Assembly: GCF_000620145.1 (NCBI RefSeq)
Contig: NZ_JHVM01000008.1
Span: 124,001-188,000, forward strand
Reading direction: 5' to 3'
From: Deefgea rivuli DSM 18356
Lineage (GTDB): Bacteria > Pseudomonadota > Gammaproteobacteria > Burkholderiales > Chitinibacteraceae
DNA: 64,000 nt
A model generated the notes under the pieces. The model made no database searches. It was not told the DNA's origin and saw only the letters and a list, made by a program, of their open reading frames with translations. Below, in pieces: positions 8,211 through 16,172 of this stretch (position 1 is its first letter; the number at the start of each line of letters is the position of its first letter). A program made the translations under genes and the position numbers.

Positions 8211-9423
8211 TTTGGCGGCCAAAGCCAGCAAACTCAAGCCGCGCGGCTCGTCGCAAGGCGGCTTGCGCCAATACAATGAGCGCGTCGTTTTGCAAACGAT
8301 CAGGCTCAATGGCCCGCTGTCGGGCGCAGAAATTGCTCGGCTCACCCGCCTCACCGCGCAATCCATTTCATCGATCACCAAGCGTCTGCTCGACGATGAG
8401 TTACTGGCCAAAGAAACCCCACAGCGCGGCAAAGTCGGTCAACCTTCAGTGCCTTTAGCGCTCAATCCCGATGGCGCATTTGCGATTGGCGTCAAAGTGG
8501 GTCGCCGTAGCTTGGATGTTTTGCTGGTGGATTTCACCGGCACCGTGCGCGAGCGCTGGGATCTGGACTACCATTTTGCCCAACCCGAGCAAGTGTTGGC
8601 GCACATTGCTGAATGCCTAGTAAAAATTCGTGCGGCGCTGCCCGAGTCGCATTGGGAACGCATCCAAGGCATTGGCATCGCCGCGCCACTCAATATGGGC
8701 GGTTGGCAGCAATTATTGGGCTTAGAAAGCGAAGCCGCAGCACGCTGGGATGGTTTTGCGCTCGACGATGAAGTCGCCGCCCTTTCGGGCCTGCCAGTGC
8801 AATCGATCAAAGACACCTCCGCCGCCTGCGTCGCCGAATTGGTCGCGGGGCGTGGCCGTGATATTCGCAATTTTGTGTATGTTTTTGTCGATACCTTTAT
8901 CGGCGGTGGCTTGGTTTTGGAAAGCCATCTGCACATCGGCCAACACGGCAATGCGGGCGCTCTGGGCTCTTTGCCACTGGGCATGGCCAGTAAAGGCCAA
9001 AATGGCACGCAATTACTCAATGTGGCATCGCTGTATAAATTAGAAAATCGCTTTATCAACGCAGGGCTTGATGGCCGCGCCACTTGTGACGAGCGCGCGA
9101 TGCAGGCGGAATATCGCCCGCACACCGAAGCCTGGCTACAAGAAGCCGCCCCCGCCATCGCGCTGGGCTTACTTAATACCGCCTGCTTGCTCGATTTAGA
9201 AGGCGTGATTTTGGATGGCTGCTTTTGCCGTGAACTGCAAGCCGCACTGATTCAAGCCATCGTCAGCGCGATGCACGATTTTAATTGGGAAGGCGTCACC
9301 CCGCCGCAACTGCTAGCAGGCGCGATAGGCTCAGATGCCCGCGCCCTCGGCGGCGCCCTACTGCCCCTGTATGCCAACTTCGCGCCCGATCGCGATTTAT
9401 TTCTCAAACTGGACCACGAGTAA
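8191..9423 (+). CDS. ROK family transcriptional repressor without the zinc motif
   Basis: Probably represses the sugar operon and responds to the sugar or its phosphate. The GTG start at 8191 is preceded by AGGGG and overlaps the mutarotase gene by 20 bases. Residues about 28-75 form a winged helix-turn-helix (GPLSGAEIARLTRLTAQSISSITKRL). The rest is a ROK/ASKHA fold, but two family motifs are altered: the kinase phosphate loop reads VKVGRRS rather than DxGGT, and the C-x-C-G-x-x-G-C zinc motif is absent (the region reads LPLGMASKGQNGTQLL). So it should be a regulator, not a kinase, with a noncanonical effector site. The kinase gene follows after two bases. Confidence 0.82.
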   Translation: MSHLQDNLAAKASKLKPRGSSQGGLRQYNERVVLQTIRLNGPLSGAEIARLTRLTAQSISSITKRLLDDELLAKETPQRGKVGQPSVPLALNPDGAFAIGVKVGRRSLDVLLVDFTGTVRERWDLDYHFAQPEQVLAHIAECLVKIRAALPESHWERIQGIGIAAPLNMGGWQQLLGLESEAAARWDGFALDDEVAALSGLPVQSIKDTSAACVAELVAGRGRDIRNFVYVFVDTFIGGGLVLESHLHIGQHGNAGALGSLPLGMASKGQNGTQLLNVASLYKLENRFINAGLDGRATCDERAMQAEYRPHTEAWLQEAAPAIALGLLNTACLLDLEGVILDGCFCRELQAALIQAIVSAMHDFNWEGVTPPQLLAGAIGSDARALGGALLPLYANFAPDRDLFLKLDHE

Positions 9424-9425
9424 GC

Positions 9426-10355
9426 ATGATGCCCACTTCACACACTGCATTGCCTGAATTCATCGCCGCTGGTGAAGCACTAACCGACATGATTCGCGTC
9501 GACGGCGATCAATGGATCAGCAAAGTTGGCGGTTCCACTTGGAATGTCGCCCGTGTGATGGCGGGCTTTGGTATACGCAGTGCTTTTGCCGGCGCGGTGA
9601 GCACCGATTGTTTTGGCCAAGATTTAGTTGCCGCCAGCCAAGAGGCGGGTTTAGATTTACGCTTTATGCAGCAAGTGCAAAAGTCGCCCCTGTTGGCGAT
9701 GGTGTACTCCGCGCATCCGCCACAATATTTCTTTGTCGGCGACGATGCCGCCGATCTGCATTTCAATCCAGCCCAATTACCAGAAGGCTGGCAGAGCGCG
9801 GTGAAATGGGTTCACTTTGGCGGCATTAGTTTGGCGCGGCAACCGCTGGCGGCGACCTTGATTGCGCTGGCAATTCAACTCAAAGCCCAAGGCGTCAAAA
9901 TCAGTTACGACCCCAATTTTCGCGTGCTGATGGATGAACAATATGATGCAACGCTCAAAACCATGACCCAACTGGCCGACATCATCAAAATCTCGGATGA
10001 AGATCTGCAAGGGCTATTTCGCAGCGATGACATCGACGGCGCTTTGAATACGCTAATGAGCTGGAATCCACAAGCGCATTATTTATATACCCGTGGCGCG
10101 GCAGGAGCGAGTTTAATTGTTGCGACAGAACGCTGCGATCATCCAGCAATTGACGTCATCGTCGGCGATACGGTAGGTGCAGGCGACGCCTCAATGGGCG
10201 GCCTAATTTACAGCCTAATGCAACAGCCACAGCGCAGCACCGCAGAGCATTTACGCTTTGCCATCGCCAGCGGCGCAGCCGCCTGCCAACACAAAGGCGC
10301 AAATCCACCGAGCCTAGCCTCAGTGTTGGCGCTGTACCAGCAGGCATCAAAATAG
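9426..10355 (+). CDS. PfkB family sugar kinase (fructokinase/ribokinase type)
   Basis: Phosphorylates the imported sugar with ATP. From ATG 9426 (two bases after the ROK stop) it is 309 residues. The N-terminal PfkB signature is GGSTWNVARVMAGFG and the catalytic C-terminal one is DTVGAGDASMGGLIYSL, with the base Asp in GAGD. The longer frame from 9285 overlaps the ROK gene deeply and is rejected. By context it is the FrcK-equivalent of the operon. Fructose phosphorylation would feed the aldolase encoded nearby, but the sugar is inferred. Confidence 0.85.
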   Translation: MMPTSHTALPEFIAAGEALTDMIRVDGDQWISKVGGSTWNVARVMAGFGIRSAFAGAVSTDCFGQDLVAASQEAGLDLRFMQQVQKSPLLAMVYSAHPPQYFFVGDDAADLHFNPAQLPEGWQSAVKWVHFGGISLARQPLAATLIALAIQLKAQGVKISYDPNFRVLMDEQYDATLKTMTQLADIIKISDEDLQGLFRSDDIDGALNTLMSWNPQAHYLYTRGAAGASLIVATERCDHPAIDVIVGDTVGAGDASMGGLIYSLMQQPQRSTAEHLRFAIASGAAACQHKGANPPSLASVLALYQQASK

Positions 10356-10430
10356 GCTAAGCAGCCTCATTCCTGCACCGCGCCAACAGAGTCTACAATG
10401 GTCCTACCTATTTAGATCTCGGAAACGCCA

Positions 10431-11870
10431 ATGAAACTCGCTGACCCTAGCCTGCTCAAAACCCAATGCTTGATTAACGGCATCTGGTGCGGCGAGCCGC
10501 AACTGATCGTCACCAATCCTGCGAATGGCAGTGAGATCGCCAAAGTGCCGCGCTTTGGCGCGACAGAAACCAGCGAAGCGATTGCAGCCGCCAACGCAGC
10601 ACTGCCCACTTGGCGCGCTAAATCCGGCAAAGAGCGCAGCCATATTTTGCGGCGCTGGTTTGAATTGCTAATGCAAAACCAGGAAGACCTCGCGCAAATC
10701 ATGACGGCTGAGCAAGGTAAACCACTGGCCGAAGCGCGCGGTGAGATTGCCTATGCCGCCAGTTTTATTGAGTGGTTTGCAGAAGAAGCCAAGCGCGTTT
10801 ACAGCGAAGTGATGCCGCATCCGCAAGCGGGTTCGCGCATCCTCACGCTCAAACAGCCCGTCGGCGTGTGCGCGGCGATTACGCCGTGGAATTTCCCAGC
10901 GGCAATGATTACGCGCAAAGCCGGCCCCGCACTGGCGGCGGGTTGCACAATAATTATCAAGCCTGCATCACAAACACCATTAACGGCGCTGGCCTTGGTC
11001 GCTTTAGCCGAACGCGCAGGCGTTCCGGCTGGCGTCATCAATATTGTCACCGGCAGCGCGCGCGAAATTGGCGCGGCGCTGACCGCCAGCCCCGTTGTGC
11101 GCAAACTCTCGTTCACCGGATCCACCGAAACCGGCCGCGAATTGATGGCCGCGTGTGCGCCGACGATCAAAAAATTGTCGCTCGAACTGGGCGGCAACGC
11201 GCCATTTATCGTGTTTGACGACGCTGATTTGGACGCCGCAGTGCATGGCGCGATGCTGAGCAAATTTCGCAACGCGGGGCAAACCTGCGTCTGCGCCAAT
11301 CGGATTTTGGTGCAAGCTGGCGTTTACGATGCCTTTGCCAGCAAACTGGCGGCGGCAATGACCAAGCTGCAAGTCGGCGACGGCACCGCTGACGGCGTGA
11401 CGACTGGGCCACTAATCGACGAAAACGCCGTCGCCAAAGTGGAAGAACACATCAGCGATGCGCTCAGCAAAGGCGCTTCTGTTTTGGCAGGCGGCACGCG
11501 GCACGCACTCGGCGGCACATTTTTCACGCCGACTTTGCTCGGTAACGTCACACCCACAATGAAAATCGCGAAGGAAGAAACCTTCGGCCCCGTCGCCCCG
11601 CTATTCAAATTTGAAACTGAAGAACAAGCAATCCAAATGGCCAATGACACCGAGTTTGGCTTGGCGAGTTATTTCTATACGCAAAATCTCGCCCGTAGCT
11701 TTCGCGTCGCCGAAGCGCTCGAATGCGGCATGGTCGGCATCAATACGGGCATGATCTCCAACGAAGTCGGGCCATTTGGCGGCATCAAGCAATCTGGACT
11801 CGGGCGTGAAGGATCGAAATATGGGATTGAGGAATACTTGGAAGTGAAATATCTGTGTATTGCTGGATAA
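10431..11870 (+). CDS. gabD: NAD(P)-dependent aldehyde dehydrogenase, succinate-semialdehyde type
   Basis: Oxidises succinate semialdehyde to succinate, completing 4-aminobutyrate degradation started by GabT. The 479 residues match GabD (about 482). The cofactor and catalytic motifs are ITPWNFPAAMITRKAGPALA, the general base Glu in LSLELGGNAPFIVF, and the nucleophile Cys in FRNAGQTCVCANR. The C-terminus has GIKQSGLGREGSKYG. GABA use is supported by gabT 6 kb upstream, although the sugar operon lies between them. Glycolaldehyde or another aldehyde is an alternative if the gene belongs to the sugar operon. Confidence 0.85.
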   Translation: MKLADPSLLKTQCLINGIWCGEPQLIVTNPANGSEIAKVPRFGATETSEAIAAANAALPTWRAKSGKERSHILRRWFELLMQNQEDLAQIMTAEQGKPLAEARGEIAYAASFIEWFAEEAKRVYSEVMPHPQAGSRILTLKQPVGVCAAITPWNFPAAMITRKAGPALAAGCTIIIKPASQTPLTALALVALAERAGVPAGVINIVTGSAREIGAALTASPVVRKLSFTGSTETGRELMAACAPTIKKLSLELGGNAPFIVFDDADLDAAVHGAMLSKFRNAGQTCVCANRILVQAGVYDAFASKLAAAMTKLQVGDGTADGVTTGPLIDENAVAKVEEHISDALSKGASVLAGGTRHALGGTFFTPTLLGNVTPTMKIAKEETFGPVAPLFKFETEEQAIQMANDTEFGLASYFYTQNLARSFRVAEALECGMVGINTGMISNEVGPFGGIKQSGLGREGSKYGIEEYLEVKYLCIAG

Positions 11871-11881
11871 AAAAATCGGGA

Positions 11882-11918
11882 TCACGAAAGGCACGAAAAA
11901 TGCCGAAAAACACGAAAG
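11882..11918. repeat. CACGAAA repeat, short relative of 7614-7701
   Basis: Reads TCACGAAAGGCACGAAAAA, a spacer, then ACACGAAAG. It shares the unit order of the left arm at 7614. It lies just after gabD and lacks the matching right arm, so it looks like a half-element. Confidence 0.55.
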
Positions 11919-11938
11919 CCAAATAGGGAAAATACATT

Positions 11939-11987
11939 AGGTATATGGTTGTAGGTATTATTTAATAATAACTACAACCATATACCG
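11939..11987. repeat. 49-bp element, copy G, near-perfect palindrome between convergent genes
   Basis: The arms GGTATATGGTTGTA (11940-11953) and TACAACCATATACC (11973-11986) are perfectly complementary. The inner parts also pair with a single mismatch around a central TA. From A11939 to G11987 the length is the family 49 bp. It lies between gabD and fba, which converge, so it may act as a hairpin terminator or barrier, though it lacks a clear T-run. Confidence 0.75.
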
Positions 11988-11993
11988 TAGATA

Positions 11994-13031
11994 TTAATTA
12001 CACTTTTCCATCATCTTCACCAAATTTACCGGCTTAATCTTCTCCCCCTGCCCCGCAGCACCAAAATCAATATAACGGGCGCGGCAGACGGCGGCCATTG
12101 CGGCGATTGCGGGTTTTAGATATTGCCGTGGATCGAAATCAGCGGGGTTTTCGATCAAATGCTGGCGAATTGCGCCGGTCATTGCGAGGCGCAAATCGGT
12201 GTCGATATTAATTTTCCGTACGCCCCAACGAATTGCGCGCTGAATTTCTTCGACCGGCACACCCCAAGTCGGTTTTAAATCGCCGCCAAAATCACGCACT
12301 TGTTGCAGCAAATCTTGCGGCACGCTGGAAGAGCCGTGCATCACCAAATGCGTATTAGGCACCGCATCGTGGATTTCTTTGATGCGATCAATATCGAGCA
12401 CTGCACCGGTGGGTGGCGATGAGAATTTATACGCGCCGTGACTGGTGCCAATCGCAATCGCCAGCGCATCCACACCCGTCGCCGCGACAAAGGCTTTGGC
12501 TTGCCATGGGTCGGTGAGCATTTCGGCATGCGTGAGCATGCGGCTCGCGCCGACACCGTCTTCCTCTTCACCCATGCCAGTATCAAGCCGCCCGAGGCAA
12601 CCAAGTTCACCTTCAACCGACACACCAAAGCTATGCGCCATTTTGACCACTTCGCGCGTCACTTCGACGTTGTAGTCGTAGCTCGACGGCGTTTTGCCAT
12701 CCATCATCAGTGAGCCGTCCATCATCACACTGGAAAAACCGTGCGTAATTGCACTCAAACATATAGCTGGACTAGTGCCGTGATCTTGGTGCATCACAAT
12801 CGGCAAATGCGGATAACTCGCGACTGCGCCTTGAATCATTTGCCGCAAAAAGAGTTCCCCAGCGTATTTTCGCGCTCCGGCGCTAGCTTGCAAGATAACG
12901 GGGCTTTTGGTGGCATCGGCCGCTTGCAAAATCGCTTGGACTTGCTCCAAATTATTCACATTAAAGGCAGGCACACCGTAACCGTGTTCGGCGGCGTGAT
13001 CGAGGATTTGATTCAGCGAAACGAGTGGCAT
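11994..13031 (-). CDS. fba: Class II fructose-bisphosphate aldolase (Calvin-cycle subtype)
   Basis: Reversibly splits fructose 1,6-bisphosphate into dihydroxyacetone phosphate and glyceraldehyde 3-phosphate; zinc dependent. From ATG 13031 it is 345 residues, starting [20 protein letters not shown], the usual N-terminus of the CbbA/Fba type. Zinc and active-site motifs are VMHQDHG and [17 protein letters not shown] precedes 13031, and the longer frame to 13127 is rejected. Placed near a fructose-type operon, it probably links imported fructose to glycolysis. It converges with gabD across the palindrome at 11939. Confidence 0.93.
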   Translation of the reverse strand: MPLVSLNQILDHAAEHGYGVPAFNVNNLEQVQAILQAADATKSPVILQASAGARKYAGELFLRQMIQGAVASYPHLPIVMHQDHGTSPAICLSAITHGFSSVMMDGSLMMDGKTPSSYDYNVEVTREVVKMAHSFGVSVEGELGCLGRLDTGMGEEEDGVGASRMLTHAEMLTDPWQAKAFVAATGVDALAIAIGTSHGAYKFSSPPTGAVLDIDRIKEIHDAVPNTHLVMHGSSSVPQDLLQQVRDFGGDLKPTWGVPVEEIQRAIRWGVRKINIDTDLRLAMTGAIRQHLIENPADFDPRQYLKPAIAAMAAVCRARYIDFGAAGQGEKIKPVNLVKMMEKCN

Positions 13032-13780
13032 GGCTTTTCCTTGTTGCGTTGCACCAGCGAACTGTAGGTGGGAAAACTCAAGCTGCCAAATCGGGAAATT
13101 CAGCATTCGGGAAAGCACTAAAACCACTTGGGCCCAATTGAAAAGCGCCTACGCCAAAGCCACAGCAGCACGCAATGCCGCAGCGCAGCAAAGCCATCGT
13201 GAGTAGCTAGGTCAAGATTAATCAGTATGCTCATGGGTATATAAACAAAAGCTTTATTAAATAAAGCACAGATAGCAATACCCATAATAAAAAAACATCG
13301 AGCCATTGCACATCAAAGTGCCAAACCAAGCAGGCTGAGCAGCTCGTCATTCTAGCGCACCGACATTCGCGTGGCGCCAGGCTAAATCCAATCCTAAACT
13401 CGATGCAGACCAAAACATCGTTTTACGCCACATCAGTCATGTTAAAAAAATAAGCAAATGAACAACGCCGACAACGAAACCTCGCATTTTGGGTAAAAAT
13501 AAATTTATCCTGATCGCCATGGTTTCATGCGTACTTAGATTGAGGAGGTTTTACTTGTATTGCGACGATACGCTTTAAAGCCGATCTAGGAATTGGTAGC
13601 ATTTAGGACTAACTGACTCGCCGCCAATTAGTCTTAAGCGACTAAAAACAAAGCAGGATAAAATCAGGCCAATACAGGATTTATCGCCGTTCATTTCCAG
13701 TATCATCATGTCACGCTGCACAAACGCTAAATTAGCCAAAGCCGACAGCGGCAAAAATCATTATTGAAGGTCGACCATCC
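13032..13780. other. Large intergenic region between fba and the MFS gene
   Basis: About 750 bp between divergent genes, with no credible long gene. It carries copy B of the 49-bp repeat. A strong GAGGAGG Shine-Dalgarno-like string at about 13541-13548 precedes only a tiny 7-codon frame starting TTG, so I do not call a gene. The promoter of fba must lie in the left part and that of the MFS gene in the right. Confidence 0.5.
13235..13283. repeat. 49-bp GGGTAT-N37-ATACCC element, copy B
   Basis: GGGTAT (13235-13240) and ATACCC (13278-13283), 49 bp. The core GCTTTATTAAATAAAGC is itself a palindrome, giving nested inverted repeats. The ends extend as ATGGGTAT and ATACCCAT. It is intergenic. Confidence 0.82.
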
Positions 13781-14995
13781 ATGACGCAAGCTCCTGCGCT
13801 ATTTCGTAACCGTAATTTTGGCCTTTTATGGCTGGCGTCAATTATTGGTAATTTTGCGCTCGCGATCGCGATGATGGCTGAGACTTGGTACGTCGTAAAA
13901 ACTTTGGGCGCGAAAGAGCAGCTCGGTTTGGTGATGATTGCAGGCTCAGTACCCCGCATTGCGCTGATGGCCATTGGTGGCGTGCTGGCCGATAGGATGT
14001 CGCGCAGCCGGATTATTCTGATTTCGCTAGGTTTACGGGTGTTGCTGCTGTTTGCTTTGGTCGGCTTATTGCACATCAATCGCTTGGATATTTGGGCGCT
14101 GACGATATTTGCGTTTTTATACGGTTCGCTCGATGCATTTTTCTGGCCTGCGCGCGATACGCTGACGCCGGCCATCGTGCCGGAAAGCGATTTAATGCGC
14201 GCCAATTCAATTATGTTGACGAGTAATCAAGTCGGCATGGTATTTGGCCCCGTTTTAGGTGGCGCGATGTTGGCGCTGATGAGTTACGAAGCCATTTTTG
14301 GCCTCACCGGCAGCATGTTATTGATTGCGACTATCTGTATTGCGTTTATTAAAGAACCCGCCAATCAAGTGGTTCGAGTTGCTAAATCAATGCTGAACGA
14401 GCTAAAAGAAGGCGTGATTTACGCAGTGCAAACGCCGGTTTTGCGCGCGCTGATGCTGATTTACATTACCGCCAATCTCTTATTTATGGGCCCCTTGGCG
14501 CTGGGTATTCCAATTATTGTCGCTGATTATTTGCATGGCGAAGCCAGTACGCTGTCGTATTTGCAAAGTGCATTTGCCGCAGGCATGGTGCTGGGCGGGA
14601 TTTTGTTGACGATCTATCCGCCAAGTAAAAAACGCCTCTTGATGATTACGGTGATTATTGCGCTAGAAGGGCTGTTGCTCTCGGCACTGCCTTTTACGCC
14701 GTGGATTTGGGCGGCTGTGGGGATACAGTTTTTAATCGGTATGGGTGTGGCGGGTAATAATGTACCGATGATGTCTTTGATTCAGCAATCGGCAGACCGC
14801 GATAAGCTCGGCCGCGTGATGAGCTTGAATAATATGGTGTCGATGGGCTTGTCACCGGTGTCGTATGCGCTAGTCACAGCGATGCTCGCTGCTCACATCA
14901 GCATCAGCTGGATTATGCCGATTTTCGGTGTCACGATGGCGTTGGTGATGTTGGGTTTGACGCTGCAACTCAAAGTCATTCGTACTCAAGATTAG
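13781..14995 (+). CDS. MFS transporter (MFS_3/EntS-like exporter)
   Basis: A 404-residue protein with about 12 predicted membrane spans, in the inner membrane. It starts ALFRNRNFGLLWLASIIGNFA and has a GGVLADRMSRSR loop between spans 2 and 3, the MFS signature loop. The family includes enterobactin-type and macrolide-type exporters driven by the proton gradient. The substrate cannot be read. ATG 13781 follows an AAGG at moderate distance. The next gene starts 62 bp downstream, so the two may be cotranscribed. Confidence 0.82.
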   Translation: MTQAPALFRNRNFGLLWLASIIGNFALAIAMMAETWYVVKTLGAKEQLGLVMIAGSVPRIALMAIGGVLADRMSRSRIILISLGLRVLLLFALVGLLHINRLDIWALTIFAFLYGSLDAFFWPARDTLTPAIVPESDLMRANSIMLTSNQVGMVFGPVLGGAMLALMSYEAIFGLTGSMLLIATICIAFIKEPANQVVRVAKSMLNELKEGVIYAVQTPVLRALMLIYITANLLFMGPLALGIPIIVADYLHGEASTLSYLQSAFAAGMVLGGILLTIYPPSKKRLLMITVIIALEGLLLSALPFTPWIWAAVGIQFLIGMGVAGNNVPMMSLIQQSADRDKLGRVMSLNNMVSMGLSPVSYALVTAMLAAHISISWIMPIFGVTMALVMLGLTLQLKVIRTQD

Positions 14996-15057
14996 GCCGA
15001 TATATTTGCTGATTTGCCCTATAAAGAAAAATAAATTTTTTTATAGGGGTACGCAAC

Positions 15058-15636
15058 ATGGTCGAACTACCTATCGGTGGATCAGCAACGCATAACCCCG
15101 AATTAAATTGGTGCCAAGTCCGCGAAACGCTATTGATGCTAGGGATCGCAGTGGCGCAAGTTCGGCATGCGATGGATGAAGGAAGTACCTCATTTAGTAC
15201 GCTATCGACCTCATTTGCCAGTACGTATATGCATATCGAAGAGCTAAAAACAACGCTTGCTCAATCTAACTTAGCAGTTCCCGCCGAATTGCAACTCGCA
15301 GAGCGCGTGACTGAAATCAGTGCGCAAAACAGCAAATCCATTGTTGCTTTTCAATTTTATGATCGACTCTCACAGCGCCTAGACCATGTTTGCGGCACAA
15401 TTAGCCAATTGGCAAGCTTAGTCTCAGACCCCACTCAAATCGATCAACCTGATGCTTGGCTGGCATTACAACAGCGTATCCGCTCACAATTTTCAATGGA
15501 ACAAGAAAAAGTATTATTCGATGCCATTTTAAGTGGCATGCCAATTAGCGAAGCACTCGTCATGGCAGGAAATATGAATGATGCATTGGCCGCTGATATT
15601 AAAAAACCTGACGATGGCGAGATTGAGTTTTTTTAA
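15058..15636 (+). CDS. Hypothetical helical protein with a CheZ-like D-x-x-x-Q motif
   Basis: A 192-residue, mostly helical soluble protein with no signal peptide. Residues 98-109 (FQFYDRLSQRLD) place D102 and Q106 in the D-x-x-x-Q pattern that gives CheZ its phosphatase activity (FQDLTGQ in E. coli). As in CheZ, the motif is in a long amphipathic helix and the acidic C-terminus ends in aromatic residues (GEIEFF), where CheZ has its CheY-binding tail. No chemotaxis genes adjoin it; a CheY-like gene lies 6.7 kb away. AGGGG precedes ATG 15058. The function is a hypothesis; the family could equally be an uncharacterised signalling partner. Confidence 0.6.
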   Translation: MVELPIGGSATHNPELNWCQVRETLLMLGIAVAQVRHAMDEGSTSFSTLSTSFASTYMHIEELKTTLAQSNLAVPAELQLAERVTEISAQNSKSIVAFQFYDRLSQRLDHVCGTISQLASLVSDPTQIDQPDAWLALQQRIRSQFSMEQEKVLFDAILSGMPISEALVMAGNMNDALAADIKKPDDGEIEFF

Positions 15637-16172
15637 ATTTAAAGCCCAAACCTCACGACCTAAAGCAGCATTGCCTTATCCTCTTTGACCCACCTCTAAT
15701 AAAGCTGTGGCACAAAAAACCACAGTTCTCTCCCCAACTCGTGAAATCGAGTTCATCTTACAACAAAACAAACCCTTGATTTAATTGAATTAAATAAAAA
15801 TCAAAACACCATTTATGTAGCTCAAGCCCTAGGGTATTCCCTAATCTGAGGCAAGCAGGCATAGTCGTTCCAGATTATTCATTTGGAATTAACGGCGCTG
15901 CGCGCTGGCAATTTCAAAAGAAAATTGAGACGAATTTCTAGCACATAAGAAATCGTCGTTCAATAGCAGCATGCAATTGCATTTTGTGAGGGTCAGTCGT
16001 AAAACCAAGGTTTTCTTGCATCGTTGTATCGCCTTACCGAGCTTGTTTGCACGGTCTGCGATGTCTACGTCTTGCCATAAAATTTTGCACAATGTCTGAT
16101 CAGCCCAAAAAGCCTGCAAAACCATGCTGATAACGTAGTACCCATAAAAACCTCAAAAAAAGGATGGAGCAG
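15637..16172. other. Intergenic region upstream of the deacetylase
   Basis: A short stem CTGTGG/CCACAG with a 9-base loop (about 15702-15722) follows the CheZ-like gene without a T-run. The remainder is AT-rich around 15775-15815 and then unremarkable. No gene is supported. The promoter of the deacetylase should be here, but none is clear. Confidence 0.45.

Noticed and set aside
13541-13575. Strong GAGGAGG Shine-Dalgarno-like string followed by a 7-codon frame
   Set aside because: The frame starts with TTG and no attenuator hairpin follows; not enough to call a leader peptide.
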